Origin: Streptosporangium subroseum
Lineage (GTDB): Bacteria; Actinomycetota; Actinomycetes; Streptosporangiales; Streptosporangiaceae
Length of the DNA: 64,000 nt
Reading direction: 5' to 3'
Assembly (NCBI RefSeq): GCF_900188345.1
Contig: NZ_FZOD01000006.1
Span: 232,239-296,238, forward strand
Below, piece by piece: positions 43,688 to 52,848 of this stretch. Below the pieces are notes generated by a model. That model had not been told where the DNA came from. It made no database searches and saw only the letters and a list, made by a program, of their open reading frames with translations. The translations under genes and the position numbers were made by a program. Within the stretch, counting starts at the first letter, position 1, and each line of letters opens with the position of its first letter.

Positions 43688-43718
43688 GAACGCGGCGGCC
43701 CGCCGGGCCGCCGCGTTC
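43688..43718 (+). terminator. Strong GC-rich hairpin terminator
   Basis: GAACGCGGCGGCCC-gcc-GGGCCGCCGCGTTC is a perfect 14-bp stem with a 3-base loop, 17 bases after the cupin stop. There is no U-tract, as is common for actinomycete terminators. Confidence 0.8.
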
Positions 43719-43789
43719 CTCCCGGCCTCGCTCGGAAACGCGGGCCTCAGGAAAGACCCGTCCTCGCCGGTAAAAGGAGCTAGTGGCCC

Positions 43790-43988
43790 GTCACCGAGCT
43801 TCGGACGGGTAACTGATCTCCGGCGGTGGACCCGTCAGGCTGGTCTGTCTCTTCGATGGCACGATGAGCAGAACGCGGCGATCGACGCCTGCGTGCGCCG
43901 GCGTAACGCTCAAGCCCGGCCCAAGACCGGCTTCGCCGCCGGCTCACCCATCAGAAGCTGGACCGGTTACCCGCCCAAGGCTGCGTGA
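43790..43988 (+). pseudogene. Possible C-terminal remnant of a transposase-like gene (uncertain)
   Basis: An open frame to the stop at 43986 reads RWHDEQNAAIDACVRRRNAQ, then ARPKTGFAAGSPIRSW and a short tail. The charged R/N/K pattern resembles the last helices of some IS transposases, but I cannot name a family. There is no start or RBS. It fills the gap between the exporter terminator and the convergent XRE gene. It may be nothing. Confidence 0.2.
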
Positions 43989-43995
43989 CGACCCG

Positions 43996-44796
43996 CTAGC
44001 CGATTCGCGCAAGCCGCTCGGCGGCGTCCGTGCCGGCGACCGGGGTGAACACCACGAGCACCTGATCTGGGGCTCCGGCGGTGAGGAACTGGCAGTACAG
44101 CTCAAGCATGCCCGTCGGGCCGAGGATCCGTTTGCGGTCGCTGATCCGCGTCTCCACCTCGTGCGCGTCCCACAGCGCCGCGAACTCCGCGCTTGCTGAG
44201 CGCAGTTTCTCGCCAAGCTCGCGGGCCGGCTCATCCGACCGGCGCACGAGCGTCGCGCGCAACTCGGCGACCCGGGCGCGGCTCTCCCGCTCGCGGATGT
44301 CCTCTGCGAACACCTGGCGGGCCGCGGCATCGGTGAACCACCGGTAGTACGTGCTGCGCGCGGCGCCTGTGTGGACGGACGCGTCGCCGAAGAGCGCGAG
44401 CGAAAGCCGGTTCTGCGCGAGCGTCTCGCCGAGATCGGTCATCACGTGCGCGGGCACCTGGTCAAGCTGCTCGAGGATGCGCAGCAAGGCGGGATCGGCC
44501 CGCTGCGTCCGCGGCTGCGGCATCTGCACTGGGTGGTCAGCCAGCCGGAACAGGTGGGCGCGCTGCGCCTGGGTCATGTCGAGTGCGGCGGCCAGCGCGG
44601 CGACGACCTGCACCGACGGCCTGCTCGTGCGGTTCTGCTCGAGACGCGTGTAGTAGTCGACGGAGATCCCGGCGAGCTCGGCCACCTCCTCGCGCCGCAG
44701 TCCCGAGACCCGGCGCAGGCCACTGGTCGCGGCATCCGTCGGTCGGGCGGCTGCGCGTCGTGCGCGCAGGAAATCCGCCAGTTGCTCTCCGTCCAT
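43996..44796 (-). CDS. XRE-family regulator with MmyB-like sensor domain
   Basis: 266 residues. HTH_31/XRE at ~1-70 (LADFLRARRAAARP, SGLRREEVAELAGISVDYYT, RLEQNRTSRPSVQVVAALA) and an MmyB-like ligand domain from ~100 (PALLRILEQLDQVPAHVMTD, LAQNRLSLALFGD, RSTYYRWFTDAAARQVFAED). In this family the C-terminal domain binds a fatty-acid-like ligand. The ATG at 44796 begins the standard MDGEQLADFL N-terminus; a longer frame upstream is the antisense of the hydrolase. Divergent from the alpha/beta hydrolase at 44890, its probable target. Confidence 0.85.
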   Translation of the reverse strand: MDGEQLADFLRARRAAARPTDAATSGLRRVSGLRREEVAELAGISVDYYTRLEQNRTSRPSVQVVAALAAALDMTQAQRAHLFRLADHPVQMPQPRTQRADPALLRILEQLDQVPAHVMTDLGETLAQNRLSLALFGDASVHTGAARSTYYRWFTDAAARQVFAEDIRERESRARVAELRATLVRRSDEPARELGEKLRSASAEFAALWDAHEVETRISDRKRILGPTGMLELYCQFLTAGAPDQVLVVFTPVAGTDAAERLARIG

Positions 44797-44889
44797 GCCC
44801 CTATCCTGCCTCGAACCTTGCCGGGGAGGGCCTCTCCCAGGGAGAGGCTCGGTCTGCCACGTGTCGCTGCCAGGGCGGATGTTTGGAGC

Positions 44890-45705
44890 ATGAGCATCGA
44901 AGGTGAATCGACCGAGCGTCGTTGGAACGAGACCGCGATCCGCGACACTGTCCTGGCCTGGACGGAAACCGGCAGCGGCCCGATCGCCATCTGGGCCCAT
45001 CCCCTCTGCAGCAGCAGCCTGAGCCCAGAGGCCGTCGGCCCCTACGACTGGGAGCCGGTCGCTGCAGCAGGGCACCGCCTGATCCGTTACGACGCCCGTG
45101 GCCACGGACGTTCTGGAGGACAGCCGAATCCGGCGGACTTCTCCTTCGAGAACCTCGCCCGTGACCTGCTGGCCCTCATCGACGTGCTCTCGCCGGAGGC
45201 GCCGGTCGCCGGGATCGGCATGTCGCTGGGCACGGCGACGCTGCTTCATGCCGCGGTTCTCGCTCCCGATCGCTTCGAGAAGCTCGTGCTGACCGCTCCG
45301 CCGACAGCGTGGGAGACCCGGGCACCCCAAAGCAAGCTCTATGCGTCGTTGGCCGAACTCGTAGAAGAACGCGGCTCGGCCGCAATGGAGTCCTTGCTGC
45401 GCGATGCGCCCGTTCCCGCACCGCACCAGGGTGCGCCCGGTATGCCTCTGCCGGTCGACGTCGACGAACGGCTGCTACCGTCGCTCCTGCGCGGGGTGGG
45501 CGACTCAGATCTGCCGCCACGCGAGTTCATCGCCCGGCTGCGCCTGCCGGTGCTGATCCTGCCCTGGGCGGATGACCCCACACACCCCGTCTCGACGGCT
45601 ACCGAGATGGCGTCCCTCATCCCCGGCTCCAAGCTGGAGATCGCCCAGACCATCGGCGACCTCCGCAGGTGGGGACGGCATGCGGCAAGCTTCCTCGCGA
45701 TCTGA
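44890..45705 (+). CDS. Alpha/beta hydrolase
   Basis: 271 residues. HPLCSSSLSPEAVGPYDWEP and RYDARGHGRSGGQPNPADFS are the oxyanion and strand-4 regions; the nucleophile elbow is GIGMSLGTATLLHAA (Ser ~112); an acid/His pair is suggested by LPWADDPTHPVSTA and WGRHAASFLA at the C-terminus. The profile is that of 3-oxoadipate enol-lactonase-like or haloperoxidase-like esterases. ATG at 44890. Only 93 bases separate it from the divergent XRE regulator, so regulation by that protein is likely. Confidence 0.8.
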   Translation: MSIEGESTERRWNETAIRDTVLAWTETGSGPIAIWAHPLCSSSLSPEAVGPYDWEPVAAAGHRLIRYDARGHGRSGGQPNPADFSFENLARDLLALIDVLSPEAPVAGIGMSLGTATLLHAAVLAPDRFEKLVLTAPPTAWETRAPQSKLYASLAELVEERGSAAMESLLRDAPVPAPHQGAPGMPLPVDVDERLLPSLLRGVGDSDLPPREFIARLRLPVLILPWADDPTHPVSTATEMASLIPGSKLEIAQTIGDLRRWGRHAASFLAI

Positions 45706-45718
45706 CGTTGACGAGCCA

Positions 45719-45905
45719 CCAGTCCACGAGATTCACAGGCGTTCCGTCATCGCGTAGGTTGGCGACGATCTCGGGGTCGGCCTCCCCGCCGGTGATCAGG
45801 AGATCCACCTCGGCGAGGGTACGGACGGGCGCGAGCCCCGTCCGGCCCAGCTTGGAGGAGCCGGCGAGGACGATGCGCCGCCGGGAGGCCCCGATCATCT
45901 TGCGC
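45719..45905 (-). pseudogene. C-terminal remnant of a DeoR-family regulator gene
   Basis: The frame MIGASRRRIVLAGSSKLGRT, then LAPVRTLAEVDLLITGGEAD and PEIVANLRDDGTPVNLV is the end of a DeoR sugar-phosphate sensor domain (the SSKLGR motif is diagnostic). The HTH and most of the sensor are missing and nothing upstream continues it. The natural stop is also lost, so the frame runs on into antisense of the hydrolase gene. Adjacent 45906-46023 has no gene. Confidence 0.65.
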
Positions 45906-46023
45906 TTCTCTCGAGGTTAATCTGATCTTCGATGTCGCTGCTTGGTGTTTTCGCTGGTAGGAAGACCTTCTTCGTGCGTCATGGTGAGCGACGGTTGTTG
46001 GGCACCCGGGCCTGGGGGACAGA

Positions 46024-46509
46024 TCAGTGGATGGGAATCTCGCCCTTGACGTGGCATTCGGTAATGGTGATCGCGAGCAGAGGTAGCATCCGCCCCGGGA
46101 TGGAGCCTGATGGGGTTGCACCGATGCGTGTGGCGCCCATGGCCACGTAGAACGGCTCGGCGTTCGGATCTGCGTCGATGGTGAGACGCGCGAAGCCGAG
46201 GCTTGCTGCTGCAGCGGTGGCATGCTCGAACAGGCGTCGGCCGACACCCTGGCCGATGGCATCCGGTTCGACGAAGAGCCCGTCCAAGGCCCCTTCTGGT
46301 GGGTTTCCCTCCAACGTGGCGAAACCCAGGATGCGACCGTCATGTTCAGCCACTGTGGTTCGCAGCTTCTCAACCTCCGATGCCGGAATGGTCAGCTCGT
46401 CTCGGCAGGCTGCCATGAATGCCTCGTCGTAGCCCCAGTAAGCCTTGGAGCGAATCGCCAGCTCGCTCAGGAGCTCGGCTTCGTCCGCCCGCGCTGCCCT
46501 GATCAGCAT
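46024..46509 (-). CDS. GNAT-family N-acetyltransferase
   Basis: 161 residues, the normal single-domain GNAT length. IRAARADEAELLSELAIRSK starts the fold; LDGLFVEPDAIGQGVGRRLF holds the acetyl-CoA pyrophosphate loop (Q-x-x-G-x-G/A pattern QGVGRR, ~95); ADPNAEPFYVAMGATRIG is the C-terminal strand/helix. ATG at 46509 with AAAGG six bases before it. Substrate unknown; N-terminal or small-molecule amine acetylation is typical. It lies between a regulator remnant and an FtsX permease and has no evident partner. Confidence 0.8.
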   Translation of the reverse strand: MLIRAARADEAELLSELAIRSKAYWGYDEAFMAACRDELTIPASEVEKLRTTVAEHDGRILGFATLEGNPPEGALDGLFVEPDAIGQGVGRRLFEHATAAAASLGFARLTIDADPNAEPFYVAMGATRIGATPSGSIPGRMLPLLAITITECHVKGEIPIH

Positions 46510-46650
46510 GATCACCTTTCGTCGTCCGTGACGCTGCCATCAGTTGATCTTCGCATGGCTTCGTCGTTCAAGCGCGCCGCGGCCGGCTGGGCCGGCTACA
46601 GAACCCAGAGAGAACAGGAGCTTCCGGTGCCTCAGATCGCAGGAACCGTG

Positions 46651-49155
46651 TCACAGGAGCCGGCGGGCGAGGGGCAGCCTGGTCCGGGTGATCAGCGCCG
46701 CCACCGTCGCCAGAATGGGCAGCCCCACCACCACGGCGATCACGAACGGCCACGGTATGGCGATCGTGGCGGGATCTCCGGCGCCGTGCGTCGTCATCGG
46801 CCGGCTCAGCGCCACACCCGTCACCGTTCCCGCGACCAGCCCCACCAGCGCGCCGAGCCCGGAGATGTAGAGGGCCTGGCCGGCCACGACCATCCGCAAC
46901 GTCCCCGGCGGTGCGCCGATGGCCATCATCGTCACCCGCTCAGGCCGCATGTCGGCGGCCGCCAGGCGAGTGGCGGCCAGCGTGCCGCCGACGACGAGGA
47001 CAAGAGCGCCGACGAGCCAGCCCCACAAGCCGGGGTCGGGCACGTTGCGATAACCCTCCTCGGAGGCGACCGTCACGCGGGGGGTCACCTTGGCCAGATC
47101 GCGCGACAGCGTCGAGTCGGCCGGCGGCCGGTACATGGCGTAGAGCTGACGCTCCACCGTCGAGAATCCCGCCTGCTCGACCAGGGCGCGCGGCAGCAGG
47201 GCCCCGCCCTGGTACTCGTCGGCGGGTGTGGCCAGCATCGCCGGCACTTCGAGCTTGCGTGCGGGGCCGGACGTGGAGCCCGCCCGCAGCGCCAGCTTGC
47301 CGTTTCGCACCGCGGACGCGTCGAACACCACGGCCTTGCCGCTCGCCAGCGCCGCGGCCGCCTGCGGATCGTGGCGCCCTTGCAGAAGCCTGAGCAGAGT
47401 CTGGTCTCCGACGGCTATCGTACGGCGCGTCCGTATCCCGTTCCATCGCACCGTGTACCGCAACGCGTAGCGGCGGCCCTGGGCGTCCTTCACCTGATAG
47501 CCGGCGGCCAGCGGCACGCCCGGCAGCCGGCGGGCCGTTTCGGCGCGAAGCCTGTTCCAGGTCGTGTCGCCGATGGTGCCGGCCCAGATCGCCAGCGTGC
47601 CGGTCGGGCGCGCCGAGGTATAGGCGTTGCGCCGATCCATGTATTCGCTGTTGGCGCCGATGCCCACCGCCACGACCGTGGCCGTGACCGCCATGACGGC
47701 CGCCACGGCACTCACCGTCCGGGATCGGTGGCGGACCGCGTCGCGGACGGACACCCGCAGCGGGAGGCGCAACCGCGCGGCCGGCCGTCCCGTGCAGCGG
47801 ACCAGCCAGGGCATCAACGCCACCAGCCCGAGCAGGATCAGCACCGCGGAGGCGAGCACCCACATCGAGTCCGGCTGGCGTCGCGCCACCACGGTCGCCC
47901 CCAGCCCGGCCAGCACGGCCGCGGCCCCCACCAGGGGCCATCCCGGCCGATCGGCCACCGCGGGCGCGCGGCCGGCCAGCACGGCCGCGGTGTTCTGCCG
48001 AGCCGCCTGTATGGCGGGAACCAGCGCTGCCACGAGCCCGGTGAGCAGGCCCAGTGCGGCGATGCCCAGGACCGGCGGCCACGGTACCCCCGGAGGGCCG
48101 ACCTGCCCTCCCCAGCGCGCCATGATCGAGGCGCCCAGCACTCCGGCCCCGATGCCCAGCACCGTCGCCACGAGGGTGGCCGCACCGCCGAGAACCAGCC
48201 CGTCGGCCAGCACGATCGTCCGCAGGTGCCCGGCCGAGCCGCCCTGCGCCGCGATCTCGGCCAGTTCCCGGCGCCGTCTCCGGAGCCCGACCGCGAAGGC
48301 GGGCCCGGCCAGCAGCACGGTCTCCAGCACCACCATGATCACCATGGCGCCGAGTCCGACCGTGCGCGGGACGTCCAAGGAGAAACGAACCAGGGCGCGC
48401 GGCTCGAAGTCCGAGATCATGGCACGGGAGGTGACGTACAGGCCGGCCGTGTTCAGCGCGGGCACGTCGGCCCAGGTCACGGGCTTCGCGGTGTCGGCGA
48501 GCCAGCCGGGGCCGTACTCGGCTGGAGACAAGAAGCCGTCCGGGGGCGCCAGGGGCAGATCCGGACCCACCACCTCGCGAAGCGAGGGCCGGTACGGGTG
48601 CTCGACCACGCCCACCACCGTCAGCGGCGCCTCGCCGGACGGCCGAAGGAGATCGCCGGGGCGCAGGCCGAGCGCGGGCGTCACCGCGACCTCACGGGCG
48701 GCGGGAAATCTGCCCTCGCTCAATGTCAGCATTCCCCTGGTGAGGGGATCGCGCAGGTCGGTCTCCAGCGCGTCGACCCGTTCGGTGCTCAGCCGGAGCG
48801 CGCCGGTGCTGAAGGGGATCAACCGGGTGCCCGGTCCGAGCAGGGCCGCCACCTTGGCGGCGCCGAGCTCGGGAGCGGCCGCTTCGTAGTCGCCGCCGCT
48901 CGTGTTCCAGCTCGCCCCGTTCGGCTGCTGCTGGAGCACCGTGCCCTCGGGTGTCTGGACGAGGCGGGCGTCGGCCGCGCCGAGCTCGGCCACCAGCCCC
49001 TCCCGCGGAGTGACGCTCATTGTCTCGGTGAGGGTGAAGACCCCCGTGATCACCAGGACGGGCAAGCCGATCATCACCATGATGAGCGCGCTTCGCCCCC
49101 GGGAACGCCACGCGTTTCGGCGGGCGAGGCGCAGCGCGACCAGTAGGGCGCTCAC
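46651..49155 (-). CDS. FtsX/MacB-like ABC transporter permease
   Basis: 834 residues with two FtsX domains: ~265-390 ([20 protein letters not shown]) and ~705-825 ([20 protein letters not shown]), each with the G-A-x-x-x-x-L/M elbow, plus an N-terminal helix ([20 protein letters not shown]) and large outside loops. Such permeases work with a cytoplasmic ATPase to move peptides, antibiotics or lipids, or to signal. Its GTG start overlaps the stop of the upstream ATPase fragment (GTGA), so the set was once padR-ATPase-permease. Its own ATPase is severely truncated, so it is either dead or uses another ATPase. Confidence 0.82.
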   Translation of the reverse strand: MSALLVALRLARRNAWRSRGRSALIMVMIGLPVLVITGVFTLTETMSVTPREGLVAELGAADARLVQTPEGTVLQQQPNGASWNTSGGDYEAAAPELGAAKVAALLGPGTRLIPFSTGALRLSTERVDALETDLRDPLTRGMLTLSEGRFPAAREVAVTPALGLRPGDLLRPSGEAPLTVVGVVEHPYRPSLREVVGPDLPLAPPDGFLSPAEYGPGWLADTAKPVTWADVPALNTAGLYVTSRAMISDFEPRALVRFSLDVPRTVGLGAMVIMVVLETVLLAGPAFAVGLRRRRRELAEIAAQGGSAGHLRTIVLADGLVLGGAATLVATVLGIGAGVLGASIMARWGGQVGPPGVPWPPVLGIAALGLLTGLVAALVPAIQAARQNTAAVLAGRAPAVADRPGWPLVGAAAVLAGLGATVVARRQPDSMWVLASAVLILLGLVALMPWLVRCTGRPAARLRLPLRVSVRDAVRHRSRTVSAVAAVMAVTATVVAVGIGANSEYMDRRNAYTSARPTGTLAIWAGTIGDTTWNRLRAETARRLPGVPLAAGYQVKDAQGRRYALRYTVRWNGIRTRRTIAVGDQTLLRLLQGRHDPQAAAALASGKAVVFDASAVRNGKLALRAGSTSGPARKLEVPAMLATPADEYQGGALLPRALVEQAGFSTVERQLYAMYRPPADSTLSRDLAKVTPRVTVASEEGYRNVPDPGLWGWLVGALVLVVGGTLAATRLAAADMRPERVTMMAIGAPPGTLRMVVAGQALYISGLGALVGLVAGTVTGVALSRPMTTHGAGDPATIAIPWPFVIAVVVGLPILATVAALITRTRLPLARRLL

Positions 49156-49403
49156 CGGGCGCTCACCGGCGACGGGTCGCGCACGGTGGCCAGGTCCTGC
49201 TCGTCGATGTGCACCGCCCCCGACGTGGGGCGGTCGAGCCCGCCCACGAGGTTGAGCAGGGCCGACTTGCCGGACCCGGACGGGCCCGTGACCGCGACCA
49301 GCTCTCCCGCGTCGACCTTGAGGTTGACACCCTTCAGAGCGTGTACGGCTGTCGCCCCTTCGCCATGAACTCCGGCCACCTCGACCAGCCGTACGAACGT
49401 CAT
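49152..49403 (-). pseudogene. Truncated ABC ATPase (MacB/LolD-type), 83 codons
   Basis: Starts like a normal MacB-type ATPase ([20 protein letters not shown], Walker [17 protein letters not shown] at ~42, [18 protein letters not shown]) and then stops after ~83 residues. The usual length is ~230: the Q loop, signature LSGGQ, Walker B and H loop are all missing. The stop still overlaps the permease start and the ATG still overlaps the PadR stop, so an internal deletion removed the rest while keeping both junctions. It cannot hydrolyse ATP productively on its own. Confidence 0.75.
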
Positions 49404-49909
49404 TTTGCCTCCTTGAGAACGGCCTCGCAGTGGTCCAGCCACCGTTGCTCGGCCTCAGCCTGGAAGATCATGGAGTCGAGTACGAGCCGCTGGGCCGCCC
49501 CTTCCGTGGCGGCTCGCTTGGCCCTGGTCAGCTGCTGGAGGGCGCGCATGGTCGCCGTCCGCTGCCTGTGGATGACCTCGGTGACGTCCACCTTCCTGGC
49601 CGCGACGGCCATGGCCAGCTTGATGACCAGCTCGTCCCGCGGCCGGTCGGAGTGGATGACGGGGGTGGCGAACCACCGCACCATCTCCTCCCGGCCGGCC
49701 GCGGTGATCGTGTAGACGACCCGGCCCTGCTCGTCCGACTCGCCCGGCTTGACCAGGCCGTCGCGCTCCAGGCGGGACAGCGTCGTGTAGACCTGGCCGA
49801 TATTGAGCGGCCAGGTCGCCCCGGTAGACGCCTCGAACTCGACCCGCAGCTGGTAGCCATGCCGGGGCCCCTTGCTGAGTAGGGCGAGTAGCCCGTGTCT
49901 GACCGGCAT
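49400..49909 (-). CDS. PadR-family transcriptional regulator
   Basis: 169 residues. Winged HTH at ~1-80 ([38 protein letters not shown]), then a helical dimerisation region ending [15 protein letters not shown] start at the ATG at 49909, as in other PadR proteins; the ATG at 49939 would put the first residues on top of the operator palindrome. The stop overlaps the ATPase fragment start (ATGA). It probably represses its own operon with the FtsX permease by binding the inverted repeat just upstream. Confidence 0.85.
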   Translation of the reverse strand: MPVRHGLLALLSKGPRHGYQLRVEFEASTGATWPLNIGQVYTTLSRLERDGLVKPGESDEQGRVVYTITAAGREEMVRWFATPVIHSDRPRDELVIKLAMAVAARKVDVTEVIHRQRTATMRALQQLTRAKRAATEGAAQRLVLDSMIFQAEAEQRWLDHCEAVLKEAK

Positions 49910-49920
49910 GAGTACTAAGT

Positions 49921-49939
49921 ATGCATACGAAGTATGCAT
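49921..49939. promoter_or_regulatory. PadR operator palindrome
   Basis: ATGCATA-cgaag-TATGCAT is a perfect 7-bp inverted repeat 11 bases before the PadR start, embedded in two direct copies of AAGTATGCAT (49918 and 49930). It would lie over the promoter and fits autoregulation. Confidence 0.65.
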
Positions 49940-50255
49940 TGCTCAAGGGAGTCGCCGCAGCGCTACGTCAGATGGCCCAAACTCCGATCAAGGCCGCCCC
50001 CGGGATCAACGACGCGCCGTCGTGGAGGCGGGTGCGGTCAGAGCGTCCAGGGCGCTTGAAGGAGGGCGGCGTGGCGACCTCTGCCCGTATCGGAAGGAGA
50101 TCGCGGTGAGCCGGGAATCGTTACCCATACTGTGGCGGTAACGCTTCTCTGTGCTCTCGTTATCTCTGATAACAGGTGGTTGAAGCTCGCCCAAGTAGGG
50201 CCGCCGGCAGCATCGGGCATGCCCGGAGAGTCGAGCCCTGCCCGCAATAGGAAGC

Positions 50256-50277
50256 GTAGCGCTATTATTTATCTTTA
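50256..50277 (+). promoter_or_regulatory. Promoter and operator-like motif of the MocR gene
   Basis: TATTAT (50263-50268) is a good -10 hexamer only eight bases before the ATG, so the transcript is probably leaderless. It overlaps GTAGCGCTATTA (50256-50267), a 12-mer with a TAGCGCTA palindrome that recurs at 53872-53883 before the patatin gene. The preceding gap 49940-50255 has no recognisable gene. Confidence 0.5.
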
Positions 50278-51737
50278 TGAGGAACGGTAGCAGTTCGCGA
50301 GATCTCGCTGAAACCCTGCGCGGCGAGCTCCAGTCCTATGCTCCGGGGGAGAAGCTGCCGTCCAGCCGGGCTCTCGTGGAACGTTTCGGAGTGAGTCCGG
50401 TTACCGTCTCACGCGCGCTGAGCACTCTCGCCGCCGATGGGCTGGTGGTCACCCGGCCCGGCGCCGGCGCATACCGCGCACACAACAGCGTCTCCGACAG
50501 CAGGGCCGTCGACACATCCTGGCAGCAGATCGCGCTTACCGCCGAAGACCAGCAACATGGTGAGCCCGCCCCGCGGATCGTCGATGCCACCGGTGTCGCC
50601 GCCAGCCTGGCAGCCCCTCATCCCGGCGTGATCGCCTTCAACGGCGGCTATCTGCACCCTTCGCTCCAGCCCGCACAGGCCCTCGGCACGGCCTTCGCTC
50701 GCGCTGCCCGCCGCCCCGGCGCGTGGGAGCAGCCTCCGCTGGAGGGGCTGACCGCGCTACGCGCCTGGTTCGCCCGGGAAGTGGGCGGGCCCAATGGAAA
50801 CATCACCCCCGCGCACGTGCTCATCACCGCGGGCGGCCAGGCCTCACTGACCACCGCGCTGCACGCCCTCGCCGCGCCGGGCTCGCCGGTGCTCGTGGAA
50901 TCGCCGACCTATCCCGGCGCGCTGGCCGTCGCCCGCGCCGCCGGGCTGCGCCCCGTACCGGTGCCCATCGACGACGACGGCGTACGCCCCGACCTCCTGG
51001 ACCACGCCTTCACCGCCACGGGAGCCCGCGTCTTCTACTGCCAGCCGCTCTTCCACAACCCCACCGGCACGGTCCTCGCCCCCGACCGGCGTCGCAGAAT
51101 CATCGAGATCGCACACGCCGCGGGCGCCTTTGTCATCGAGGACGACTTCGCGCGCCGGCTCGGGCACGGCGGACAGCTCCCGTCGCCGCTTGTCGCCGAC
51201 GACCCGTACGGCACCGTCGTGCACATCAGCTCACTGACCAAGCCCACCTCGCCCAGTCTGCGGGTCGGTGCGCTCATCGCCCGCGGGCCGGTCATGGAGC
51301 GACTGCGTGCCATCCAGATCGTCGACAGCTTCTTCGTGCCCCGCCCGTTCCAGGAGGCCACCCTGGACCTCGTCAGCGCTCCCGCCTGGTCACGCCATCT
51401 GCGCACCATCTCCTCCGGCCTGCACGAACGCCGCGGCGCCATGCTCGCCGCACTGCAGGCCGACCTGCCCGGTCTCGCCGCCACGGTCCGCGCACCCGCC
51501 GGCGGCTACCACCTGTGGATCCGCCTGCCGGACGGCACCGACGAGGCCGCCCTGGTGGCCGCCTCTCTCCGTGCCGGTGTCGCCGTATCTCCCGGCCGCC
51601 CCTACTTCGCCGCTGAGGCCCCGGCTCCATACCTGCGCCTCAGCTTCGCCGACAACACCGGTACGGACGAGATCTCCGAGGGCGTCAACCGCATCGCCGC
51701 CGCATGCGCCGAGACCGGCGTCGTGGCCGGCACGTGA
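50277..51737 (+). CDS. MocR/GntR-family regulator with aminotransferase domain
   Basis: 486 residues. N-terminal GntR winged HTH (~1-75: SYAPGEKLPSSRALVERFGV, SPVTVSRALSTLAADGLVVT) joined to a class I aminotransferase-like domain (~110-480): TAGGQASLTTALHALA, ESPTYPGALAVARAAGL, FYCQPLFHNPTGTVLAPD and the PLP lysine in ISSLTKPTSPSLRVGALIA (~321). MocR proteins sense PLP or PLP-amine adducts. ATG at 50277, likely leaderless. The nearby patatin/thioesterase genes share its promoter motif and are possible targets. Confidence 0.85.
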   Translation: MRNGSSSRDLAETLRGELQSYAPGEKLPSSRALVERFGVSPVTVSRALSTLAADGLVVTRPGAGAYRAHNSVSDSRAVDTSWQQIALTAEDQQHGEPAPRIVDATGVAASLAAPHPGVIAFNGGYLHPSLQPAQALGTAFARAARRPGAWEQPPLEGLTALRAWFAREVGGPNGNITPAHVLITAGGQASLTTALHALAAPGSPVLVESPTYPGALAVARAAGLRPVPVPIDDDGVRPDLLDHAFTATGARVFYCQPLFHNPTGTVLAPDRRRRIIEIAHAAGAFVIEDDFARRLGHGGQLPSPLVADDPYGTVVHISSLTKPTSPSLRVGALIARGPVMERLRAIQIVDSFFVPRPFQEATLDLVSAPAWSRHLRTISSGLHERRGAMLAALQADLPGLAATVRAPAGGYHLWIRLPDGTDEAALVAASLRAGVAVSPGRPYFAAEAPAPYLRLSFADNTGTDEISEGVNRIAAACAETGVVAGT

Positions 51738-51863
51738 GCGCGGCGGTCGGCATCGGAGGCCGGCTACGAGACCACCGTCACCATCACGGTCGTCAACGAG
51801 TGTCTTTGACCGGCATTTTCGATCCAGGCCCTGGCCGTAGCCGGGGACCATGGGGATATCGCG

Positions 51864-52010
51864 TCAGGTGATCTCGATGACGACTTTGCCGGAGGTGCCG
51901 CCGGCGGACAGTGCGCGCTGGGCGTCGGCCACGTGTTCCAGGGGGTAGGTGGCCCCGACCCTCACGGTGAGCTTGCCGGTTTCGGCGAGCTCCGCGAGAT
52001 CCTGAACCCC
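51864..52010 (-). pseudogene. C-terminal remnant of a zinc-type alcohol dehydrogenase/quinone reductase gene
   Basis: The frame LAELAETGKLTVRVGATYPL, then EHVADAQRALSAGGTSGK and VVIEIT plus stop is the exact C-terminal end of an MDR-family reductase. The preceding ~270 residues are absent; 25 bases further on the thioesterase gene ends. A 3' relic left by a deletion. Confidence 0.7.
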
Positions 52011-52036
52011 ACGGCAGCCGCCGTCTCCATCGGATC

Positions 52037-52570
52037 TCACGGTCGAACGATGAAGCAGTTGGCGGTCGCGGTCGCCAGCAACGTACCCGCGGTGTCCTCC
52101 AAACGCGCCTCGGCCAGCGCGATGTTTCGTCCGGCGTGGATGACCGTGCCCGTTGACGTGACGGTTCCGGTGCTTATCCGGATAGGCCTGATGAATCGAA
52201 CAGACAGGTCCAGGGTGCTGAATCTGCTTCCGGCAGGCAGCGTGGTGTGCACAGCGCAGGCAGCCGCCGAATCCAGCAAGGTGGCATACACGCCTCCGTG
52301 GACGGACCACATGGGGTTGTAGTGAAATTCGCCGGGCGTGAGGCGAAACACCGCTTCGCCTTCCCCGGCCGAGGCCAGACGCATGCCGATCAATTCCATC
52401 ATCGGCGCGAGAGGAACATCGCCGCGCACCATGGCCTGGAGGAATTCCAGGCCGTTCATCTCGACGGCCGCGGTCGCGAACGCAGAGTGATCCTCCCAGG
52501 AAACGGTCCGAACACGACGTTCGGATTCGCCGTTGACGTGGTTGATCTGCTCCGTGCCTGTCCTGTCCAT
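52037..52570 (-). CDS. Hotdog-fold thioesterase (PaaI type)
   Basis: 177 residues: an extra ~45-residue N-terminal tail, then a hotdog domain with GEFHYNPMWSVHGGVYATLL, where the HGG and neighbouring Asp/Ser positions line the active site of PaaI-type acyl-CoA thioesterases, and VRFIRPIRISTGTVTSTG. The C-terminal strand is LATATANCFIVRP. ATG at 52570 behind AAGGAG. It probably hydrolyses an aromatic or medium acyl-CoA. The next 278 bases upstream (52571-52848) have no gene, and the patatin gene follows on the same strand. Confidence 0.8.
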   Translation of the reverse strand: MDRTGTEQINHVNGESERRVRTVSWEDHSAFATAAVEMNGLEFLQAMVRGDVPLAPMMELIGMRLASAGEGEAVFRLTPGEFHYNPMWSVHGGVYATLLDSAAACAVHTTLPAGSRFSTLDLSVRFIRPIRISTGTVTSTGTVIHAGRNIALAEARLEDTAGTLLATATANCFIVRP

Positions 52571-52848
52571 GGCGTTTTCTCCTTGGGATTTCGGCGGTAG
52601 GGATTGAGGGCCGCACGTTCGCACCTCTCAGAGGGCAGGCGGCGGTGACACTTCACGCGGGTCGTCGGTCTTGCCTCCGGTGGGAACGGATTCAACCTCC
52701 GCCGCCGTGGTCGCGGACCGTCGTGAATGAAACCGGTGCAGGGAGTCTGTTCGGCTACCGCGGCGGCGGAGTCCGGCGACGACGGACTACAGCGGGGTGC
52801 GGTCAGACCGGAGGCGGATATGACCAGGTCCACCGTTCGGGGGGAATC

